Below are positions 49,895 through 58,264 of a stretch of 64,000 nt of DNA, piece by piece; within the stretch, counting starts at the first letter, position 1; each line of letters starts with the position of its first letter. A program made the position numbers and the translations under genes. Origin of the DNA: JANWYT01 sp034437555 (GTDB lineage: Bacteria; Chloroflexota; Anaerolineae; Aggregatilineales; Phototrophicaceae); NCBI GenBank assembly GCA_034437555.1, contig DAOTTQ010000046.1, forward strand, positions 1-64,000. Reading direction: 5' to 3'. The notes under the pieces are model-generated. The model was not told where the DNA came from. It saw nothing but the letters and a program-made list of their open reading frames with translations, and did no database searches.

Positions 49895-51245
49895 GGTAGT
49901 TGTCTATTTCCCATTGTGTAATCTGGCGGTTGTATGCGTCTGCTTCTTGGCGTTTTACTGCCAGATAGCGGTCACTAACATAAGACCCTAAAGCACTAGA
50001 CACCACATCACTGTTTACAAGGGCTTCAAGAGCTTCTGATAAGGACGATGGCAGCTCTTCTACGCGACGCAAACGGCTTTTATCGTGGCGAAGTAGCGTT
50101 TCTTCAATAGGTTCTGGTAGGGGCATTTTGCGACGAATGCCATCCAGCCCCGCCATCAACATCACAGCTTTTGCTAAATAGGGGTTTGCAGAAGGGTCGG
50201 GGCAACGTAATTCTAGGCGTGTATGTGATTCTTTACCGGGTGACATACCCGGCACGCGAATAAGCGCACCACGATTCACATGCGCCCATGTCACATACAC
50301 GGGGGCTTCAAAACTTGTGCCTAGTCGCTTATACGAATTAACCAAAGGGGCGAGGACAGCCGACATGCCACGCGCATGAGCCAGTTGCCCTGCCAAGAAG
50401 TATTTTGCCACTTCGGACAGGCGATATTTATCGCTGCTATCCATAAACATATTAACACCCGTGTTGATGTCGTGCAGGCTTTGATGCGTGTGCATCCCAC
50501 TACCCGGCATATCTGCTAAGGGGCGTGGCATAAACGTACAATATAGCCCGTTTGCTTGTGCAATCATCTTTAAGGTATTGCGTGCGGTTAGAATATGGTC
50601 GGCAGAAACGAGGGCATGATTGTACTGAAAGTCAATTTCATGTTGCCCATAGCCAATTTCAGAGTGGGTAGAGTCTACGCGAATGTCCATTTCGTTTAAT
50701 TTGGACATCATTTGGCGCAACACCTTCAACGAAGATTCGTCTGTTGCGTCAAAATAGCTCGCTTGGTCACTCGGTTGGGTTAGAATTGGCTTGCCCAGCG
50801 CATCGGTACGAAACAAGAAAAACTCTAGTTCCATACCTGTTTTGAAAACGTACCCCATATCTTCTGCTTGCTTTAATGCCTTAACAAGAACATTGCGTGG
50901 GTCGCCCGTAAAAGGCTCACCTTGCGTTGTGTAGACAGAGCAAATAATGCGGGCTGTTTTATCTTCACCTTGTGTCCATGGCAAAATCGCATAAGTCGCA
51001 AGGTCGGTTACAAGCACCATGTCACTTTCTGCAACGCGCACGCCACCTTCCAGTGATGAACCGTCAAAGTGCATACCATTATCAAGCACGTTTTCTAGTT
51101 CACTGGCAGGCAAGGTAACAGTTTTTACCCCCCCATGAATATCAACAAACCACAAGGCAATAAAGCGCACGGCTTGTTCGTCTGCAAGGGATAGCACTTC
51201 TTGTTTGGTTGAAGGCACATAATGCCTATTTTGGTCTAGTTTCAT
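49881..51245 (-). CDS. glnA: Glutamine synthetase type I
   Basis: A 454-residue GS I enzyme that makes glutamine from glutamate, ammonia and ATP. Landmarks are FVDIHGGVKTVTLP, HFDGSSLEGGVRVAESDMVL, MELEFFLF, EIGYGQHEIDFQYN, PGSGMHTHQSLHD and RLELRCPDPSANPYLA. The region that holds the adenylylated Tyr in enteric GS (NLYDLP) reads RVEELPSS here. It should therefore not be controlled by adenylylation, and feedback control of the GS I-alpha kind is more likely. AGGGA sits 7 nt before ATG 51245; the frame extends to 51263. Confidence 0.93.
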   Translation of the reverse strand: MKLDQNRHYVPSTKQEVLSLADEQAVRFIALWFVDIHGGVKTVTLPASELENVLDNGMHFDGSSLEGGVRVAESDMVLVTDLATYAILPWTQGEDKTARIICSVYTTQGEPFTGDPRNVLVKALKQAEDMGYVFKTGMELEFFLFRTDALGKPILTQPSDQASYFDATDESSLKVLRQMMSKLNEMDIRVDSTHSEIGYGQHEIDFQYNHALVSADHILTARNTLKMIAQANGLYCTFMPRPLADMPGSGMHTHQSLHDINTGVNMFMDSSDKYRLSEVAKYFLAGQLAHARGMSAVLAPLVNSYKRLGTSFEAPVYVTWAHVNRGALIRVPGMSPGKESHTRLELRCPDPSANPYLAKAVMLMAGLDGIRRKMPLPEPIEETLLRHDKSRLRRVEELPSSLSEALEALVNSDVVSSALGSYVSDRYLAVKRQEADAYNRQITQWEIDNYLNRF

Positions 51246-51338
51246 CATCATATCCCTAAGCATAGCACGGTTAATGAGTTCGTTACCTTATTCGAGATAG
51301 CTAAATTTTAGCACAAGTATCTTAGCCATCCCTCACAA

Positions 51339-51785
51339 TCATTCTAAAACACCCAAATGACCGAGTAGTGCTTGCATCCCCAATAGGTAACTTCGCCAAC
51401 CAAAACCGCTAATTTGCCCCACACACACTGGCGCAAGATAAGAGTGATGGCGAAACGCTTCACGCGCATGGACATTAGAAAGATGCACCTCAATCACAGG
51501 AAGCTGTGTCGCACTAATAGCATCTCGGATTGCAATAGAAGTGTGTGTATACGCCCCGGGATTGATGACCACCCCGTCCGCCCATGCGCGCGCCTCATGA
51601 AGTGCATCTATCAGCACCCCTTCATGGTTTGACTGTTGGGTGCGCAGGCTAAAATGATGTGGCTCAAGATAGCGTGTGCACAGCCCGTTAATATCCTCAA
51701 GCGTTGTTTTGCCATAGACTTCGGGTTCTCTTACGCCTAGCAAGTTTAAGTTGGGCCCATGCAAAAGCAAAATAGCGTTTTTCAT
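51339..51785 (-). CDS. aroQ: 3-dehydroquinate dehydratase, type II
   Basis: A 148-residue type II enzyme that dehydrates 3-dehydroquinate in the shikimate pathway. LLLHGPNLNLLGVREPEVYG carries the catalytic Tyr. SNHEGVLIDALHEAR, GVVINPGAYTHTSIAIRDAI and EVHLSNVHAREAFRHHSYL complete the family signature. It is the last gene of the aroH-to-aroQ run, 19 bp after aroB. Confidence 0.96.
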   Translation of the reverse strand: MKNAILLLHGPNLNLLGVREPEVYGKTTLEDINGLCTRYLEPHHFSLRTQQSNHEGVLIDALHEARAWADGVVINPGAYTHTSIAIRDAISATQLPVIEVHLSNVHAREAFRHHSYLAPVCVGQISGFGWRSYLLGMQALLGHLGVLE

Positions 51786-51804
51786 CTTTAACCTCTTTAG
51801 CCAC

Positions 51805-52854
51805 TTATGACGTTTCTGTCAATGCTGCCAAAACCAGTTCTTTAGGTGCATCGGTTACAATCACAGGCTTGCCCACATCTTCTAACAACACAAACCGCGA
51901 TTTACCACCCTTCCACTTTTTGTCCGTTGCCATCGCACTATAAAGCGTTTCAGGGTCTAGGTTGCCAATAGAACGGGGTAAGCCAATTTTTTGTAACAGG
52001 TTATCAATCATTGGCACAAGGTCAGTATTGTTCGTAATCCCTAATTGCACCGAAAGTTTGCCTGCCAAAAGCAATCCCACGCCCACCGCATCCCCATGAA
52101 GCCATGCGTAATGCGTTACTTGTTCTATAGCGTGGGCAAAGGTATGTCCTAAATTCAAAAAAGCCCGTATATTTTCTTCATAGGGGTCTTGCTCTACGAT
52201 GTCTATTTTTACTTGTACGGCTCTCGCTACCATATCAGGCGTGTTATCTGGGCTATATTGTGTGGGGTTTAGAAGGCTACTATCTGCAATAAAACCATGT
52301 TTAATGACTTCTGCCATCCCTGCACGCCATTGGCTGGGGGGCAGTGTTTGTAGTACATCAGTATCAATCAGTACAAGGGCAGGTTGCTTAAATGCGCCCA
52401 CGAGATTCTTGCCCTGTGGCAAGTCTACGCCCACCTTGCCCCCTACACTGCTATCAACCATTGCAAGTAGCGTCGTAGGCATTTGCACAAATCGGATGCC
52501 ACGCATATAACTTGCTGCCACAAACCCCACCGTATCACCTACCACGCCCCCGCCCAACGCCACCAGTGTGGTATGTCGGTCGGCTTTTAGGCGAATGAGT
52601 TCATCATAAAAGCGCCTTACCGTATCTAGGTGTTTGTGTTGTTCGCCACTAGGCATGCTTACCACTTGGGCATTGGGCAGTTTTGTACGTAAGGCATCGG
52701 CATATAAAGATTGCACCGTGTCATCAGTGGCAATCACCACGTGCCCATCTAAACCAAAGTCGGTAACATGACGTTCAATGTGCGCCAATGCACCCGTCTC
52801 TATCACGATAGGATATTGTCCTTCTGGCGTTTTAACGTTTAGCTGTTTTGCCAT
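51805..52854 (-). CDS. aroB: 3-dehydroquinate synthase
   Basis: A 349-residue NAD- and metal-dependent cyclase that converts DAHP to 3-dehydroquinate. Landmarks are MPSGEQHKHLDTVRRFYDEL, VALGGGVVGDTVGFVAASYMRGI, PTTLLAMVDSSVGGKVGVDLPQGKN and FLNLGHTFAHAIE, which supplies metal ligands. MATDKKWKGGKSRFVLL is the C-terminal motif. It overlaps aroK by 16 bp. The DAHP synthase that supplies its substrate is not in the window. Confidence 0.96.
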   Translation of the reverse strand: MAKQLNVKTPEGQYPIVIETGALAHIERHVTDFGLDGHVVIATDDTVQSLYADALRTKLPNAQVVSMPSGEQHKHLDTVRRFYDELIRLKADRHTTLVALGGGVVGDTVGFVAASYMRGIRFVQMPTTLLAMVDSSVGGKVGVDLPQGKNLVGAFKQPALVLIDTDVLQTLPPSQWRAGMAEVIKHGFIADSSLLNPTQYSPDNTPDMVARAVQVKIDIVEQDPYEENIRAFLNLGHTFAHAIEQVTHYAWLHGDAVGVGLLLAGKLSVQLGITNNTDLVPMIDNLLQKIGLPRSIGNLDPETLYSAMATDKKWKGGKSRFVLLEDVGKPVIVTDAPKELVLAALTETS

Positions 52855-53333
52855 AATGCAATAATCTCCTGTGCGATGTGTTCGGGCGTTTTATCGTCTG
52901 TTTTTACGTGATAGGGCAAACTGTCGTACATGGGTTGCCGTTCTAAGAGGCGAGTTTGCCACTGCGAAGCTAACGGGCGTTCCGCATCTTTTTCAATGCG
53001 CTGTGCAATGGTGTCAGGGGTTGCAGTAAGACACACCACAAAACAGTGCTTTACCAACAACTCACGGGTCTGCACATCTACCAATGCCCCACCCCCACTA
53101 GAAACAACCAGCCTACTAGAAACCGCCATTTCATAGCAAATACCCTTTTCAACGACGCGAAAGAACGGTTCGCCCACTGCCTCAAAGGCTCGCGTAATGC
53201 TCATTTTCATGCGCTTTACGGCTAGTTTATCCGTATCAATGTGCTTTCGACCCAGCAATCGAGCAACAGAATGGGCAACTGTCGATTTGCCCGTTCCCAT
53301 AAAGCCCGCTAAAACAATGGTTTTATTATTCAT
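52839..53333 (-). CDS. aroK: Shikimate kinase
   Basis: A 164-residue P-loop kinase that phosphorylates shikimate. Walker A is GFMGTGKST, the substrate-binding DTD is followed by FEAVGEPFFRVVE with the conserved Arg, and the second Gly motif is VVSSGGGAL. ERPLASQ forms the lid. ATG 53333 overlaps the aroC stop by 8 nt, as in several other pairs of this operon. The longer frame, 12 codons upstream inside aroC, is less likely. Confidence 0.94.
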   Translation of the reverse strand: MNNKTIVLAGFMGTGKSTVAHSVARLLGRKHIDTDKLAVKRMKMSITRAFEAVGEPFFRVVEKGICYEMAVSSRLVVSSGGGALVDVQTRELLVKHCFVVCLTATPDTIAQRIEKDAERPLASQWQTRLLERQPMYDSLPYHVKTDDKTPEHIAQEIIALWQNS

Positions 53334-54504
53334 AACCAAAACGCCACGCGACGTTATCCATTGGGACATCTTGCACGCGGTTTTTCTTTAAGGCATGAAA
53401 GCGAGGTTGCATTTCTTCAATGCTATCCCCACCCAATTTTTCCATGAGGGCATCAGCCAAAACAATTGCCATCATCGCCTCACCAATCGGAATCGCACGG
53501 GGTAAGGCGCAAAAATCGCTACGTTCATACACAGTTTGTTCGGCTTCACCTGTGGCAAGATTAACGCTTTCCGCGCCCTGTAGCATGGTAGCAATTGGCT
53601 TCATTGCCACGCGCACAACGATGGGGTCACCTGTGGTGATGCCGCCCTCTAGCCCGCCTGCACGGTTGGTTTCGCGGGTGATGTTGCCTTCGTCATCCAC
53701 AAACAAATCATCATGAACTTGGCTTCCCCGTAACCCAGCTTGTTCAAAGGCACGCCCAATTTCTGCGCCCTTCATTGCTTGAATGCTGGTCATCGCACCC
53801 ACTAAACGTCCGTCCAAACGCTTATCCCAATGCACATGAGACCCAAGCCCAACAGGCGCGCCCAATGCCACAATTTCCATCACACCGCCCAACGTATCTT
53901 TGCCCACTTTAACGCTATGAATAGCATCGTGCATGGCTTGGATAGCTTCAGGGTCGGGTGAACGCACATCATTGGCTTCTGCAATGGCAAATAGGGCTTC
54001 ATAATCGGGCATATCGGGCATGTGAGCTTTTATATCACCAATTTGAGTAACATAGCCCAAAATTTTAATGCCAAACTGCGCCAAGAATTGCTTACACACT
54101 GCCCCCACTGTCACGCGCATGGTGGTTTCGCGTGCGCTGGCGCGTTCCAATGACAGACGTAACTCACGGTAGCCATACTTTATCGCGCCCGTTAAGTCGG
54201 CATGTCCAGGGCGTGGAATGGTGAGAGGGGTAATGTCCTTCTCTTTCCAGTTCTTAAAGTCACGGTTTTTTACTGTAAGCGTAATGGGTGCGCCTGTGGT
54301 TTTGCCCGCCATAACCCCCGCAGACACATACACCTCATCTTGTTCGATGTGCATTCGCCCACCGCTACCATAGCCCGTTTGTCGGCGTGCAAGGTCTTCG
54401 TTGATAAAACTTACGTCAAAAGGCACACCGGCGGGCATCCCCTCTAAAATAGCTGTTAATTGTGGTCCGTGGCTTTCACCAGCCGTTAAAAATCGTATTG
54501 GCAT
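53326..54504 (-). CDS. aroC: Chorismate synthase
   Basis: A 392-residue FMN-dependent enzyme that makes chorismate from EPSP. The N-terminal FLTAGESHGPQLTAILEGMPAG, RRQTGYGSGGRM, GKTTGAPITLTVKNRD, RPGHADLTGAIKYGYREL and the catalytic ERASARETTMRVTVGA are all in place. GGLEGGITTGDPIVVRVAMKPI lies in the C-terminal half. It lies 30 bp after aroE and overlaps aroK. Confidence 0.97.
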   Translation of the reverse strand: MPIRFLTAGESHGPQLTAILEGMPAGVPFDVSFINEDLARRQTGYGSGGRMHIEQDEVYVSAGVMAGKTTGAPITLTVKNRDFKNWKEKDITPLTIPRPGHADLTGAIKYGYRELRLSLERASARETTMRVTVGAVCKQFLAQFGIKILGYVTQIGDIKAHMPDMPDYEALFAIAEANDVRSPDPEAIQAMHDAIHSVKVGKDTLGGVMEIVALGAPVGLGSHVHWDKRLDGRLVGAMTSIQAMKGAEIGRAFEQAGLRGSQVHDDLFVDDEGNITRETNRAGGLEGGITTGDPIVVRVAMKPIATMLQGAESVNLATGEAEQTVYERSDFCALPRAIPIGEAMMAIVLADALMEKLGGDSIEEMQPRFHALKKNRVQDVPMDNVAWRFGYE

Positions 54505-54534
54505 TAGGTCTCGTTCCTTATCTCTCTAACATTA

Positions 54535-55368
54535 TCACTCGGTTTTTGATTCAAGCGCACTACGTACTGCATCAAACATCACATCAATGGGGGCTTCACG
54601 CCCCGTCCAAATTTCAAATGCCTTTGCGCCCTGACGAACTAACATGCCTAAGCCACCAATCGCACGTCCACCGTTGGCTTCGGCTTGGCGCATAAATGCC
54701 GTTTTTGCAGGGCGGTACACCATATCATACACGGTAACGCCACTTGGAAAGAGCCTGTCTTCTGACCAGGGACTTTCGTTGACGTTGGGTACTGTGCCAA
54801 CCGATGTACAGTTCACAATCAATGACGCGCCCCAAGTTTCGGCTTCTTCAAGTGTTAAGAGCGACACATCGCGCACACCCGCCGACAGCGTAAGTTCTGT
54901 AAGCATTTCTTCGGCACGTTGGCGCGTGCGATTGACAATGCCCACGATTGCGCCTGACTGCCATAAGCCATACACTGCAGCACGCCCCGCCCCACCTGCC
55001 CCCAGCACAATCACACGCTGTCCTTTTAACAGCACATCATGAGCTTGCAAGTCACCCATAAAGCCATCTACATCTGTATTTGTGCCAACGTCGTCCCTAA
55101 AATCAATCGTATTTACAGCACCAATCGCCCGCGCTTTGTCGTCAGGTTTGCAATAACGCAAGGACGTTTCCTTAAACGGAATGGTGATATTTAGCCCAAT
55201 ATACCCGTGACGGCGCGGTTCTTCTATGGCATGGCGCGGAATATCCGAAGGGATTGCCATAGCATCATATAGCCAATCTTCCATACCCAACGCCTTAAAA
55301 GCAGCGTTGTGCATGACGGGGCTAAGTGTGTAGTGGAGCGGAAAGCCCACAATACCCACACGATTCAT
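54535..55368 (-). CDS. aroE: Shikimate dehydrogenase
   Basis: A 277-residue NADPH-dependent dehydrogenase reducing 3-dehydroshikimate. VGIVGFPLHYTLSPVMHNAAF is the substrate-binding N-terminus, and GLNITIPFKET carries the catalytic Lys. VIVLGAGGAGRAAVYGL binds NADPH, followed by IVNRTRQRAEEM. VYDMVYRPAKTAFMRQA and GGLGMLVRQGAKAFEIW close the domain. Its ATG overlaps the aroA stop by 4 nt (ATGA). Confidence 0.96.
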   Translation of the reverse strand: MNRVGIVGFPLHYTLSPVMHNAAFKALGMEDWLYDAMAIPSDIPRHAIEEPRRHGYIGLNITIPFKETSLRYCKPDDKARAIGAVNTIDFRDDVGTNTDVDGFMGDLQAHDVLLKGQRVIVLGAGGAGRAAVYGLWQSGAIVGIVNRTRQRAEEMLTELTLSAGVRDVSLLTLEEAETWGASLIVNCTSVGTVPNVNESPWSEDRLFPSGVTVYDMVYRPAKTAFMRQAEANGGRAIGGLGMLVRQGAKAFEIWTGREAPIDVMFDAVRSALESKTE

Positions 55369-56678
55369 GACAATGCCTCCAACACTACATCAGCCCCCAA
55401 CGCTTGCAATGTTTCGGGAAAGCGTGGGAAAGAATCAGAAGCACACTTAATGTCAATCACAATAGTTTCACCTTCTGCAATTAAGCCCGCAATGCTCATA
55501 CTCATCGCAACGCGATGGTCATCATTCCCATGAACAACTGCACCTTTTAGCGTTTGTTTGCCCGCAATCTTGAAGCCGTCCTCACGTTCTTCAATAATTG
55601 CACCCATCTTACGAAGTTCGGTTGCCATCACTGCAATTCTATCGGTTTCTTTAACGCGCAGTTCTTTGGCATCACGCACAATAGTTTCGCCTTCTGCCAT
55701 CAGGCAAGCCAGCATAAACACGGGGAACTCGTCAATCATGCGGACAACGGTTTCGCCACCCACTGTAACGCCCTTAAGTTGGCTGGTGCGAATGGTGAGC
55801 GTTCCCACTTCTTCGCCTGCTTCCATAGAGCGTTCACTGACGGTAATATCTGCGCCCATCTCTAAAAGAACATCCAATAAGCCTGTGCGTGTTTCGTTAA
55901 GATTAACGCCTTCAATCACAATTTCGCTATCAGGCACAATGCACCCCGCCACCATCAAGAAAGCCGCAGATGAAAAATCAGACGGCACGTTTACATTCAT
56001 GGGGTTAAGATGGCTTGGGGGTGTTAAGCGAATCACTTCACCCTCTGTTTCAATTTTTACTCCCATTGCAGATAGCATACGTTCCGTGTGGTCACGCGCT
56101 GGCCCAGGTTGCACGACTTCGGTTACGCCTTCTGCAAATAAGCCCGCCAACAAGACGGCACTCTTTACTTGTGCAGATGCGACACTCATGGGGTAACGAA
56201 TCCCTTTAAGTTTTGCAGGGCGCACCGTTAGCGGGGCTTTATCGTCTGCGCCTTCAATATTTGCGCCCATCAAACGCAACGGCTCTATAATGCGCTTCAT
56301 GGGGCGACGGCGAAGTTGTTCTGTACCGTCTAGCACACTTTCAAACGCTTGCCCTGCTAAAATGCCCGCCGCCAAACGAATCCCTGTGCCTGCATTCACA
56401 AAGTTAAGCGGTTGTGTGGGCGCATGAAGTTCGCCCCCATGAATCGTTAGGGTGTGTTCGTCATGGCGTTCTATGTTCACCCCTAATTGGCGAGTGCTGG
56501 CGAGTGTTGCTTCTGTATCGCCCGCCGCTAACCAATACCGCACTTGTGTGATGCCCTTTGCTAATGCCCCAAATAATATGGCGCGGTGCGAAATTGATTT
56601 ATCGCCCGGAACGCGCGTTGTGCCTTTAAGGGCTTGGTGTGACTTGATGGTTAGTTTGTCCGTTGCCATTTTCATCCT
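55365..56678 (-). CDS. aroA: 3-phosphoshikimate 1-carboxyvinyltransferase (EPSP synthase)
   Basis: A 437-residue EPSP synthase. LKGTTRVPGDKSISHRAILFGALA is the signature, with NAGTGIRLAAGILAGQ, DGTEQLRRRPMKRI (usual RP loop) and DEFPVFMLACLMAEG downstream. It joins PEP to shikimate-3-phosphate. I pick ATG 56678 after GGCGGA; an ATG at 56672 is also possible. Either start lies inside the tyrA 3' end (47-53 bp overlap in another frame), suggesting translational coupling. The residue after the NAGTG Gly and the RP loop were not analysed for glyphosate response. Confidence 0.95.
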   Translation of the reverse strand, partial: RMKMATDKLTIKSHQALKGTTRVPGDKSISHRAILFGALAKGITQVRYWLAAGDTEATLASTRQLGVNIERHDEHTLTIHGGELHAPTQPLNFVNAGTGIRLAAGILAGQAFESVLDGTEQLRRRPMKRIIEPLRLMGANIEGADDKAPLTVRPAKLKGIRYPMSVASAQVKSAVLLAGLFAEGVTEVVQPGPARDHTERMLSAMGVKIETEGEVIRLTPPSHLNPMNVNVPSDFSSAAFLMVAGCIVPDSEIVIEGVNLNETRTGLLDVLLEMGADITVSERSMEAGEEVGTLTIRTSQLKGVTVGGETVVRMIDEFPVFMLACLMAEGETIVRDAKELRVKETDRIAVMATELRKMGAIIEEREDGFKIAGKQTLKGAVVHGNDDHRVAMSMSIAGLIAEGETIVIDIKCASDSFPRFPETLQALGADVVLEALS

Positions 56679-57561
56679 TATTCCGCCTTGTTTCGTAGTT
56701 AGTCGCCCAATCAATTCGTGCTTGTCGTACAGGAAATAATGCCTCTATTAGTTCATCATGCTCACCACTAATCAGCATAGATTCCATAATGGCAAGTTGC
56801 ACCCTAAAACGTGCTAAAAGTGTGGCTACTGCACGACTATTTGTGCTAATAATATCGCCCATCATCTTAATATCGCTGCCCGCCAACCGCGACATGTCCC
56901 TAAAGCCACCTGCGGCTAATTGCCAGTAAGCATCCTCATTACGCGCTTCGTGGGCAATAGTGGCTACGAGGGACGCGCTTAAAATATAGGGCAAGTGGCT
57001 AATGCCCGCCACGACTTTATCATGGCGTTCTGCGTCCATTTCAATAACTTCTGCACCCAATGCCTCTACCAATGACAATGCTTTAATGCGCGTGGCAGGC
57101 GTGGTGCGTCGCGTGGCACACAGCACAAACGGGCGATTGCGATAGAGATTCCCATCAGCAGCTTCTATGCCACTCACTTCTTTACCCGTCATGGGATGCC
57201 CACCTATGGCATGTACACCTATTGGGAGCTTGCCCATTGCCTCACAAATATCGTGTTTTGTGCTACCAATGTCAATAAGGAGCGTGTTCGAGCGCAAATA
57301 AGAGCCAATTTGTCGGCTCACCATGCGCTCTATCACGCGCACCGGGACAGCCAGTATCACCGTTTCGGCGTCCATCACCCCAGAGCGCAAGTCATCAGTA
57401 ACATGGTCAACAATGCCATGCTTAATAGCGTATTCGCGCGTTTCTGGCAAGGCATCAATTCCCGTAATGCGCTCTGCACGCGAGCGCAACGCGACCGCAA
57501 GGCTCGCGCCCATTAGCCCCAAACCTACAACTGCGAGATGTTTCGTCTTAAAGCCGTTCAT
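56626..57561 (-). CDS. tyrA: Prephenate dehydrogenase
   Basis: A 311-residue NAD(P)-dependent enzyme converting prephenate to 4-hydroxyphenylpyruvate for tyrosine. VVGLGLMGASLAVALRSR is the Rossmann motif. VILAVPVRVIERM, IDIGSTKHDICEAM and AIGGHPMTGKEVSGIEAADGNLYRNRPFVLC include the catalytic His, with HDKVVAGISHLPYILSASLV in the helical domain. No ACT domain is present. It is the second gene behind the Tyr-rich leader peptide, consistent with control by tyrosine. Confidence 0.95.
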   Translation of the reverse strand: MNGFKTKHLAVVGLGLMGASLAVALRSRAERITGIDALPETREYAIKHGIVDHVTDDLRSGVMDAETVILAVPVRVIERMVSRQIGSYLRSNTLLIDIGSTKHDICEAMGKLPIGVHAIGGHPMTGKEVSGIEAADGNLYRNRPFVLCATRRTTPATRIKALSLVEALGAEVIEMDAERHDKVVAGISHLPYILSASLVATIAHEARNEDAYWQLAAGGFRDMSRLAGSDIKMMGDIISTNSRAVATLLARFRVQLAIMESMLISGEHDELIEALFPVRQARIDWATNYETRRNKDENGNGQTNHQVTPSP

Positions 57562-57599
57562 GTGTTATCTCTTTACTTTGAGCAACAATAGGTGGGTAG

Positions 57600-57977
57600 T
57601 CAAAATTTCTTCGCCTTGCTTATATCAGGTCGCAAAGATTCGGCTTCACGCAGGTACACATGCTGAATTTCACTATAGGGCTTGGTCGTGTTCCAATGAA
57701 TGAGTACCCTCACGCATCTAGGCAAGCCATTAGGCACGTTCATTTCTTGAAAGCCCAAAAGTGCTGCCTGCTGCCAACCCATGTCACGCGCCGCCTTTGC
57801 GGGAAAGCACGCCGTTAAGTCTTGGGTGGTGGTGAACAAAATACTGGCAACGTCATCTTCTTCAACACTGTTTGCCGACACAATCGCCTCTAGTAGTGTG
57901 CGTGTTGCCTCTAGGATAGCTTCTTCTGTGTCTATGGTTATACTAATTGCCCCACGAATCCCACGTACTTTCATCAT
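57600..57977 (-). CDS. aroH: Chorismate mutase, AroH class
   Basis: A 125-residue AroH-type (Bacillus-like pseudo-alpha/beta-barrel) mutase turning chorismate into prephenate. KVRGIRGAISI carries the conserved Arg, followed by FTTTQDLTACFPAKAARD, CVRVLIHWNTT and the C-terminal IQHVYLREAESLRPDI. GGAGG precedes ATG 57977; ATGs at 57974 and 58001 are alternatives. It is the first structural gene after the leader peptide and terminator at 58003-58143 and heads the aroH-tyrA-aroAECKBQ run. Confidence 0.95.
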   Translation of the reverse strand: MMKVRGIRGAISITIDTEEAILEATRTLLEAIVSANSVEEDDVASILFTTTQDLTACFPAKAARDMGWQQAALLGFQEMNVPNGLPRCVRVLIHWNTTKPYSEIQHVYLREAESLRPDISKAKKF

Positions 57978-58002
57978 TGTATTGTCCTCCATCATCGCCA
58001 AT

Positions 58003-58035
58003 AAAAAAGGCGCAAAGTGGGATACTTTACGCCTT
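58003..58035 (-). terminator. Attenuator terminator in the aroH leader
   Basis: On the minus strand AAGGCGTAAAGT (58035-58024) pairs over 12 bp (one G-T wobble) with ACTTTGCGCCTT (58018-58007). The loop is 5 nt and a run of six T ends the hairpin. It lies only about 26 bp before ATG 57977 and 34 bp after the leader peptide stop. That position fits regulation of aroH better than simple termination of trpA, whose stop is 230 bp away. Confidence 0.85.
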
Positions 58036-58068
58036 CTTGCTCATATTCCTAAACTAACCAATGAACAG

Positions 58069-58143
58069 CTAACGCCAATACCCACACTCTTGAGAATGAT
58101 TGTAAAAGTAATAGCGATAATAGCTTTTTTCAAACTGTGTCAT
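58069..58143 (-). CDS. Tyr/Phe-rich leader peptide of the aroH operon (attenuator)
   Basis: A 24-codon frame from ATG 58143 to TAG 58071-58069 encodes nine aromatic residues: Tyr at 8, 9, 11, 12, 14 and 22, Phe at 4 and 13, and Trp at 23. The core (residues 8-14) is YYRYYFY. A GAAGAG site lies 5 nt upstream, and a promoter lies 36 bp upstream. The intrinsic terminator at 58035-58003 follows. This is the classical layout of ribosome-mediated attenuation: scarcity of charged tRNA-Tyr or tRNA-Phe would stall the ribosome and prevent the terminator. The UACUUUUAC of codons 12-14 could pair with GUAAAGUA in the terminator's left arm. The regulated genes make tyrosine and chorismate, matching the codons. 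Confidence 0.8.
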   Translation of the reverse strand: MTQFEKSYYRYYFYNHSQECGYWR

Positions 58144-58178
58144 TGGGTCTCTTCTTTAGTCAAATCAAGACGAATAAC

Positions 58179-58207
58179 AGCATATCCCTATCGCCGATTT
58201 CTGTCAA
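58179..58207 (-). promoter_or_regulatory. Promoter of the aroH leader/operon
   Basis: On the minus strand TTGACA (58207-58202) and TATGCT (58184-58179) are spaced by 17 nt. Transcription would start near 58172, about 30 nt before the leader peptide. An inverted repeat ACAAT-AA-ATTGT (58218-58207) abuts the -35. The promoter lies between the trpA stop and the leader, so the aro genes have their own promoter. Confidence 0.8.
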
Positions 58208-58264
58208 CAATTTATTGTAAATTGGCACAAAAAGGTTTACTTTGCCCATCACCATTTATATAGC

